Below are positions 56,661 through 64,000 of a stretch of DNA of 64,000 nt, in pieces; the first letter of the stretch is position 1, and each line of letters begins with the position of its first letter. Under the pieces are notes generated by a model, which saw only the letters and a list, made by a program, of their open reading frames with translations, did no database searches and had not been told where the DNA came from. The position numbers and the translations under genes are program-made. The DNA is taken from positions 7,192,001-7,256,000 of the forward strand of contig CM057224.1 of the NCBI GenBank assembly GCA_029891385.1. Reading direction: 5' to 3'. Origin of the DNA: Erythroxylum novogranatense. Its lineage: Eukaryota > Streptophyta > Magnoliopsida > Malpighiales > Erythroxylaceae.

Positions 56661-57159
56661 TAAAGATAATTGTGGTTACTCCATATGGAGATATGGACTA
56701 ACCGAAAGCCCTATCTTTCTCATCTGAAAGTTTGGGGTTGTCACGCTTACGTGAAGCGGACACGGTCGATTAGTTTGATGCAAAATCGATAAGTGTTTGT
56801 TCGTGGAATATCAATTCTACCTTGCCGAGGAACAAAAGTTGTTTGTTTCAAGCATGCTATTTTCTTAAAGAAAGAGTTTCTTTACAAGAGGACAATGGGA
56901 GCAAAGTTGAACTTGAGAAGTTCAAGATGCTCGAACAAACATAGATCAATCGTCAATCAAATCAGAACTCATATAGATGAGGTAACATTCAACCTTTACT
57001 ACACACTAATTTCAGAGGTTAAGTAGGATACGACCGCCCCGAGAGATATGAATTTCTTGTAAGTGAACAGAATGGCGTATTGCTCATATGAGATGATGCG
57101 CCTACTACCTATGAACAAAGTTCAAAAGTTCGTAGTCCTGAACATGGCTTTGTGCCATG

Positions 57160-58480
57160 AAATCAAATAGATTCCATGTATGAAAACCAAGTATGGACTT
57201 TGGTTGTTACACTGAAGGATAAAACCCACGTGGTGCAAAGGAGTTTTCGTAAGAAAACCAACATGGATGGTAATTTGATTACCTATAAAGCAATGCTTCG
57301 TTAAAGGATTTCGCCATGCATAAAGAGTTGACTATGACAAAACCTTTAGCCTCGTAGCAATGCTTAAATCCATTAGGATACTCCTAGCCATTGCCACTCA
57401 TTATGATTATGAGATATGGCAAATGGATGTGAAGACAGCTTTCCTGAGAGGAAATCTACCCGAGGATGTGTATGACACAACCTGAGGGCTTCACTTCCAT
57501 CGATGGCGAAAAGGTATGCAAGCTTCAGAAATCTATGTTTGGATTGAAGCAAGCATCCAGGAGTTCGAATATCCGTTTTGATGAGGTACTCAAAGAGTTT
57601 GATTTCTCACAAAATTCGGATGATCATTGTGTGTATAAGAAGGTTCATGGAACTGCAATCGTATTCCTTTTGTTGTATGTAGATGACATACTGTTACTAG
57701 GAAACGATGTCTCTATGCTGCAATCAGTTAAAATTTGGTTGTCCAATCAATTTGCGATGAAAGACCTTTGTGAAGCAACTTATATCCTAGGGATATAGAT
57801 TTATAGAGATAAATCAAAAGGTTGCTTGGTCTTTCACAATCATCGTGCATAGATGAGATGCTAAAGAGGTTTAGCATGGAACAATGCTATGTACGAGGCC
57901 CGATGTATCGTATGCTCTAAGTGTTACGAGCAGATACCAATCGGATCCTGGTGAGGGTCACTGGGTGGCTGTCAAGAATATCCTCAAGTACTTACGAAGC
58001 ACTAAGGATATTTTCTTGATCTATGGAGATGGCAATCTCCAGTGGAGCGGCATTCAGATGCTAGTATTTAATCGATAAGGATAATTCAATCACAATCGTT
58101 ATATACATTCACACTGAATAGCGTGGCGGTCAGTTGGAAAAGTTCCAAACAAGAGAGGACTGCTGATTCATCAACCGAGGCAGAGTACATTGCCGCATGA
58201 GATGCGCAAGGAAGCGGTTTGGATCAAGAAGTTCATTACTGAACTTGATCTGGTCCCTAGCTGTGATGGGCCCATAGGATTGTATTGTGATACAATGGGG
58301 CTAGTGCGCAGGCAAAGGAACCAAGGTCTTATCGACGATCCGAACTCGTACTTCGCCGATTCGGGAGATCATTAGTCGAGATAATATCCTGATAGAGAGA
58401 ATTCCCACAGAGCAAAGTGATGCTTTTTCGTTGACAAAGCCATTGTCACAGGAGAATTATGATTCTCATGGACTCGCTTA
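57160..58480 (+). pseudogene. Angela-like reverse transcriptase and RNase H
   Basis: RT pieces include ENQVWTLVVTLKDKTHV near 57185, the segment 57466-57798 with CKLQKSMFGLKQASRS and the catalytic YVDDILLLGND at about 57676-57710, and ATYILGI. The stretch between the RT and CTRPDVSYAL (57887) is shortened by a deletion. RNase H shows STEAEY near 58163, KEAVWIKKF and LYCDTMG. Stops and shifts occur throughout. Confidence 0.82.
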
Positions 58481-58510
58481 TGATATTAGATACTAAGGCG
58501 ATTGACTTTA

Positions 58511-58526
58511 GGTCAAGTGGGAGATT
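58511..58526 (+). other. polypurine tract of the Angela-like element
   Basis: GGTCAAGTGGGAGATT precedes the 3' LTR at 58527; AAGTGGGAGATT is the common copia PPT form. Confidence 0.85.
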
Positions 58527-60454
58527 TGTAAGTGATAAGTCGACTTGTACCATGTGTAAGTCGACTTACACATGTTCGGTACCGATAAGTCGACTTGTTC
58601 ATTGGATAAGTCGACTTGTTCAAGGCTCCAGATTGTTTATTTGTGCCCTAAAGGCAATCCCTTTAGCTGCGTTTTATTCAAAGTCGTGTGCAGACTTTAT
58701 GAATAAATAAAGAAAAGGCATTAGTCATTAATTTGATATTCATAAACATTGTTTATGAATTGATTTGATCTTTAATCAAATTAATGAAGTCCATGATATA
58801 TGACATAGCATGAAGGAAATTATGATGTGTTCATACTCCCGAGATTCCTATCATGTGCAATTATGTCAAGATTTAATTCTCCTAGTCATAGGATTAATGA
58901 GACCGACATCATTAATCCGGATAGACTAGCACATGTCATATTCCTTGATTGGATCAAGCGGTGGATCTCGTAAACCGTAAATATGAGATATTTAGAATTG
59001 ACATGTGGATGCTTACTAGCGGTAGTAAGTTCATTGGATGACCGCCATGAGATCATCACATGGATATCTTATCTAAGTGTCGTTGATAATCTCATCATAG
59101 CAATGGTGCAAGTATCCTTAGACTTGAGGTACTCAAGGATATCTTGATATCGATCCCGTGCTTTGACTTCATTCCTTGTTGCCTTCCGAGGTAACTCATA
59201 GGTGGTGCTTGGGTGCAACTTGAGGTATTCAAGATAATTGAGTAGCCAATAAAGGATTCACCACTTCGGATTAGCGTAAGAGATACCCATGGCCTCTTGT
59301 CGGGATCATTACTAAGGTTTGGTTAAAGATGTATGTCATGAAGAGTGTCTTCATTGACATATAAAGTAATGAGTCCCGTGACGAGAACCGATATCACTGG
59401 GCTAGACTCGGTCTAGTGAGAGTTGACACTTTGACCATACTCATAACCAAGTGGGGTATAGGATGGTGAAAGGACGAATTGCACGGTAATTGTCTATAGA
59501 AGGGTTCGTGATCCGGTTCGTGATGAATACATCAAACCGATTACTTTCCGGTCAATTGGGGGTCATGATGTGTTGCTAGATACCGCTCATGACTTGCTCA
59601 GATTAATTGTTAATCTAAGTGGCCAACATAACCGGAACCTAAAGGGTCACACGATAAGAGTGTTTCAGAGAATCAGAAATAGTAATTGGACAGAGTTCCA
59701 ATTATGGAGAGCAATGGATTAAATGGATCCCAATGGATTGGGATATGTCCCGATGAGATCGCGACATCGATATTGCTAAGAAAGGTTTCGAGTGCTTTCA
59801 AAGATCGGACCCGAGAGTTTAGAGACCCAATTCTACAGGATCGACCACTTCAAAGAATATATATACATATATATATATGATTAATTAAGTAATTAATTAA
59901 TTAATATATATATATATATATGCATGAAACGTGGAGGATGGAGGAGAGGAGGTAGGAAGCTTCCAAAAGAAGCTTAGTCATCATCTTTTATTAAATTGCA
60001 AAAGGACAAAATCAATAAAGATGAAGAAGTGAGTTCGTTGGTCTTACAAAAGGAAGAGAAGAAAATAGTTTCTTCACTTTTAGAAGAGCATCATCGTGGA
60101 TGAGAGAAGGAGGAAAGGTTTTTGTGAAAAACCAAAATTCTTCATCTTCTCCATTGATTCTTCATCTTCTCCTCTAAGGATTTCATCCTCCTTCAACGTT
60201 TCCTCAAGCTCTCTAGGACAGAGGTAGGGTCTAGCAGCCTTTAATCTGTTCTAGCTATTCCCGGGTCAAACGGGTTTGACTCGGTTAGATTTTCTGATCT
60301 TTCGTGGATCACCTTTAGAGATAGTCTCTTTGGCTATTTAGGTTAATGTCTTCATACGGATACCTGGATCCTCGGATTCGGGAAAGTCCTGGGAACAAAA
60401 TTTTTTGTTTTCCGCTGCCGGTACATGTGATGTACCTCCCGGGATTTTCCTACA
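58527..60454 (+). repeat. Angela-like 3' LTR
   Basis: 1928 bp copy of 51175-53086. Substitutions and indels between the two are concentrated at CCG/CAG/CTG words. All four palindromes near its start are intact. Confidence 0.88.
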
Positions 60455-60459
60455 TTTCT

Positions 60460-60552
60460 AACAAGCCTAAATTTGAAGATATGTTATCCAAAAGAACTTA
60501 TTATTATCCAAACCACTCCAATGAAGATTGTGACCATAAGTATGTTGGAAAC
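60460..60552 (+). pseudogene. unassigned coding-like remnant, 3' part
   Basis: Open for 31 codons after the Angela-like insertion, including NKPKFEDMLSKRTYYYP. It ends at the minus-strand LTR beginning at 60553. It is the continuation of 50930-51174; the product is not recognised. Confidence 0.35.
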
Positions 60553-63500
60553 TGTAACACCCACTCCCGTAAGACCCGAACCCGATATCGTTGGTGATAT
60601 CTGAGTCCGTGCCCCGCGAGAGTGGCGTACTACATCAGTCGATTTAAATCTCAGTATACATTTTTTTTTCTTTTGGAGCCATTAATTCAACGTTAGCGCG
60701 ACAAACACAGTAAGTAAATAAAACTTGTGTTCAATATAAACCAGTTTCAGTTATTACAGTCATCCAGTAATAATTTACAATCAGTCAATGCAGTAAAACA
60801 TTAAAACCACAATGGGCTCAGTAACAATACAAAGCCTTGATATACAATGATTGCGGAACACAATTTACTAAGACACTAATGCAGACACGAACTGATCCCG
60901 ACCAGTACCCTTTGCTTGCCTACAGTAGACATACTCCCGTGTCAACCGGGGTATTCTTCAGGACCTGAAAAATAGATGCAAATTTTGGGTGAGTTTTGCG
61001 AACTCAGTGAGAAACCATCATCGATGGTTCACTCAAATCATGCATTACGTCCATGGCGTGCAGCATAGTACAGTCACAATCAATTACCGATGGCAATCAC
61101 TAACAATGTCCAAGAATAAAGAAACCATTCACAAGAACACATACCATCACGAGCAAGACTTATCACGTATCGATTACTTGTGCGAATGCAATGCATAGGT
61201 GACTCTTTCCAGTTATTCAGTATTGTGCCCAAGTGCTCAGTCAGTGCTCAGTGGGGACGCGTCAGGGATTTCTCCCCTCGGGCTCGAGACCCGGTCAAGA
61301 TAAAGATGAGAGCTCAAGCTCTTATCAAGTAAAAATAGCAACTGGGGCACGCCCATTATCCGATCATGCAATTATGCATGCGATGCAAGATTCAAGAATG
61401 TGCGGTGTTTGGCTATAAAGCCCGTGTATCAAGAATCCACGATATGGCTATAAAGCCCAAGATATCAATGTCGGTGTCATTCAAGACAAGAAAATCATTA
61501 AACATACAATATTCCACTCTTATACATGCCAGAAATCATACAGTTCATCTTTGCATGTAATTCACGTTGAGCATGTAAACAACCAGAAATTTGAGAAACC
61601 AACTAGGTTACTCACCTATTACTTCCGAGCTAATGCCGGGAAGTCTCTGTGACGTCGGTCAATCGACGCTCCAATTGAGCCTCTATATGAATCAGAAAAA
61701 GTACGAGTCACTAAATATGAAATTTGTGCTCATGTTGATGAGATATGCATGTTCATGAATTCGGCCCTAATCCTTTTTTTTCCATTAAAAAATTCATCAA
61801 AATTTAGAAACCTATTGGCGATGAAAGTAATTCGGACCTCTATAGGTCCCCAATTAAATAAAGCATGATTCATCGTTCGCTACCCGGCTACGCCAAATTC
61901 CGCCTAAAAATCCCGAATCTCTCAGAAAATGAAATTAAATATTCAATGAATCCGATGCCTCAAGAATCAGGTCAATCGGACGTCGGACGGAAAAGTTATT
62001 CACGACAGAAACCAAAACTCAACAATTTATATTATTATATATAACCCTTATTTCCCCCTTTATTTTCTGATTTCCAACCAAACTTCCAACACCCATAACT
62101 CTTCCTACACATTTCTGAAAAATGCAAACTATACCTTGTTGGAAAACTTATGAAAAGCTCTACAATTCTCAAGAAGACCATAAAAATCAATTTCACCCCT
62201 AAGGGTGTCAAATATCCCTTCAAAGCTACAGCCTACTCAAATCCCATTAAAACAGAACAGTACATTTCAAATTTAATAACTCTCATTCTGTTCAGTCAAA
62301 AATTGCACAATAAATATGCTCATCAAGGTCACAATGTTATCTCTAACTTTCATGAACAACTAAAAATCCAATTCCATTGTTAACTTGGTCAAATAATTCA
62401 ATCAATGATGCTGTCCCTGAAATCACTCAATCTGAGCAGTAAATTTCTATCAAACATAACTCCCTGTACACAAGTCAAAAAAATCACTACCTTATATCCC
62501 TGAAAAGATACAATCTCAAACTTCAAGTTTCATGAAGAACCCACATTCCAATTCAACCTCTAACAATTTCAAATCCGTTATGTAAGTTTCTGACCTGATC
62601 AGGAATTAACATCCTAATGCAGGTTCAGATTTTGAAAATCCATAACTCCCACATCTGATCTCCAACAATTACATGCCAGATACCATTTTCAAGATAAATG
62701 TGTCCTCTACAACTCTCCAGTAGACCACTCAAGCCAATTCAATTCAAAAAAATAAATAAAATTGCTACTAATCAGAATGTGCATCAAATCTGTCATTTTA
62801 ACTAGGTTTAACTCAATGCACAAAATCAGTCAATAGTTAACAGTTCATAACTCCCAACGTACATATCGAAAAATTGCAAAATCAGTGACATTGGAAAGCT
62901 AACAATACAGGCTTCAACTTTCATTTAGACCATTTCCACTAATTCCTTCTACATAAATCTAGAAAAATCATCAAAGTTTCAGATCATCAATCTCGGTTAC
63001 TGTTCATACTGCACCTATACATCACTTTCAAAGCAAGATTCAACACTCTTATAATCACAATTGGGCAGTGCTCCCTTCACAACAATTGTAGAAAAATGTC
63101 TAAATTTTAAGTCAAAACAAGCCTCACCTCATTTTCTCAACCACACAATTAGTTATGGCAAAAACATTAGAACATGTTCAAAGTACAATTTCCAGCTTTC
63201 ATCAACAACTTAACTTCTACCATTTCTAACACCAATAACACATCACTAAGCATCCATTTTCACCTCTAATTCATCCACAAAATCATCACAACAATTTCTT
63301 ATATATTAGAGCATATTTGGCAGCAATACCATACACAACTTCCATATTTTATTTACATTCATCTAACATCATAACCATCATTAACAACCTTAAATTCACA
63401 ATCTTTATCTACCATATCACTTTCCCTCACACAAACATATATTTATACCCAAATAATCCTACCCCTATCTTCATGAAGTTAATGCATCATAAGCTTAATA

Positions 63501-64000
63501 ATAACACCAAAATTCCCATTAAATGCATCTTAAAACCATGATTCAATAACTACATAATCAAAGCATCATTAAAGCTTAACTTAATCACTTACCTACTTAG
63601 CTTCCAACTCCAACTCTTAACTTCTCCAATTACTTTACTTCTTTACTTCTTTTCCATCCTAAGCATGGTGATCATCAAGATAAGAAGGTAGCAAGATGCA
63701 AGTTTACAAGCTTGTAAGAAAGGAAAGTACTTAAGATGGGAGGAAGGAAAATCGATGGAGGAGAGATAGTTAAAGGAGATTTCGTGGATGAATGAATAAC
63801 ATAAACAAGTGATGATTTTCCTCCTCTTTAATCATTCCCTAAGACAAATACGAGAATGAAGGATAAGGAGCATTAAATGAAGCTTTTGGTGGCCAATTGT
63901 GATAGGTTGATAGTTTTAAAGAAAAGTCAAACATTTCATTAAATAATAAGCTTAATTTCTTCATTTAACCCATTTGTTCATTCTTTCCCTTTAACCATTT
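60553..64000 (-). mobile_element. Tekay-like LTR, runs off the window
   Basis: The minus-strand 3' terminus GAGTGGGTGTTACA lies at 60553-60566, and the sequence stays collinear with the solo LTR 20962-24551 to the end of the window. By that alignment about 400-450 bases of the LTR remain beyond position 64000. Whether it is a solo LTR or the 3' LTR of a complete minus-strand element cannot be told here. Confidence 0.85.

Larger units (their letters stand above)
51175..60454 (+). mobile_element. Tork/Angela-like Ty1/copia retrotransposon, full length, defective
   Basis: LTRs of about 1.9 kb (51175-53086 and 58527-60454) begin TGTAAGTGATAAGTCGAC and end GGGATTTTCCTAC followed by A (3' copy) or G (5' copy). 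The target duplication tttct is perfect (51170-51174 and 60455-60459). PBS, PPT and the pol order protease, integrase, RT, RNase H are present. The integrase/RNase H motifs (WHCRLGHINETRIAKLHK, CTRPDVSYALSVTSRYQS) and long LTRs suggest the Tork/Angela branch. The element is unusual for its clusters of AAGTCGACTT palindromes. Every coding domain has stops or frameshifts. Confidence 0.88.

Noticed and set aside
1..64000. tRNA, rRNA or other structured RNA genes
   Set aside because: No cloverleaf-like or rRNA-like sequence was recognised; the tRNA-like words are retrotransposon primer binding sites.

Overview
This window looks like nuclear DNA from a eudicot plant, judged from the AT-rich background, the plant-type retrotransposons and two intron-containing major-latex-protein-like (MLP, Bet v 1 superfamily) genes. 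The species cannot be fixed from the sequence. Almost everything is transposable-element DNA. The only host genes I can support are two tandem MLP-like genes on the minus strand (30389-31031 and 35465-36115).

Region 1-29193 is a stack of nested insertions. A minus-strand Ty1/copia gag remnant (1555-1999) comes first. It is followed by an RNase-H-bearing L1-type LINE (about 2320-29193) whose ORF1 is split twice. The first split is a coding-poor Athila-like LTR element (2530-19849), which carries in its own left LTR a second complete element with 4-kb LTRs and a 3.6-kb non-coding interior (3789-15460, Tekay/Del-like ends, LARD-like layout). The second split is a minus-strand solo LTR of a related family (20962-24551). 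Each inserted element has a 5-bp target-site duplication (gtcat/gccat, cttaa, cccct). LINE ORF2 (endonuclease, reverse transcriptase, zf-RVT, RNase H) follows, with frameshifts, to a poly-A tail; a second LINE 3' fragment abuts it (29290-29800).

Region 29950-49995 is a tandem duplication of a roughly 5-kb unit holding one MLP gene plus a decayed minus-strand LINE. Copy 2 is larger because it took in a 0.6-kb insert just upstream of its MLP start codon, a 0.8-kb insert (37445-38250), and a full-length SIRE-type copia element (38671-48232, TSD atagt) with about 2.9 kb of extra sequence between pol and the 3' LTR.

Region 49996-64000 contains a short coding-like remnant split by a second full-length copia element (51175-60454, TSD tttct, Tork/Angela-like pol, 1.9-kb LTRs). 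It is then cut again by a minus-strand Tekay-like LTR that runs off the end of the window. The 51175-60454 element carries arrays of the palindrome AAGTCGACTT, and the Athila-like element carries arrays of CGTCGCGACG.

All retrotransposon reading frames are broken and no element looks autonomous. Differences between paired LTRs are strikingly concentrated at CAG/CTG/CCG sites as 1-2-base indels. Some of the frameshifts may therefore be consensus-sequence artefacts at methylated CHG positions rather than real mutations.
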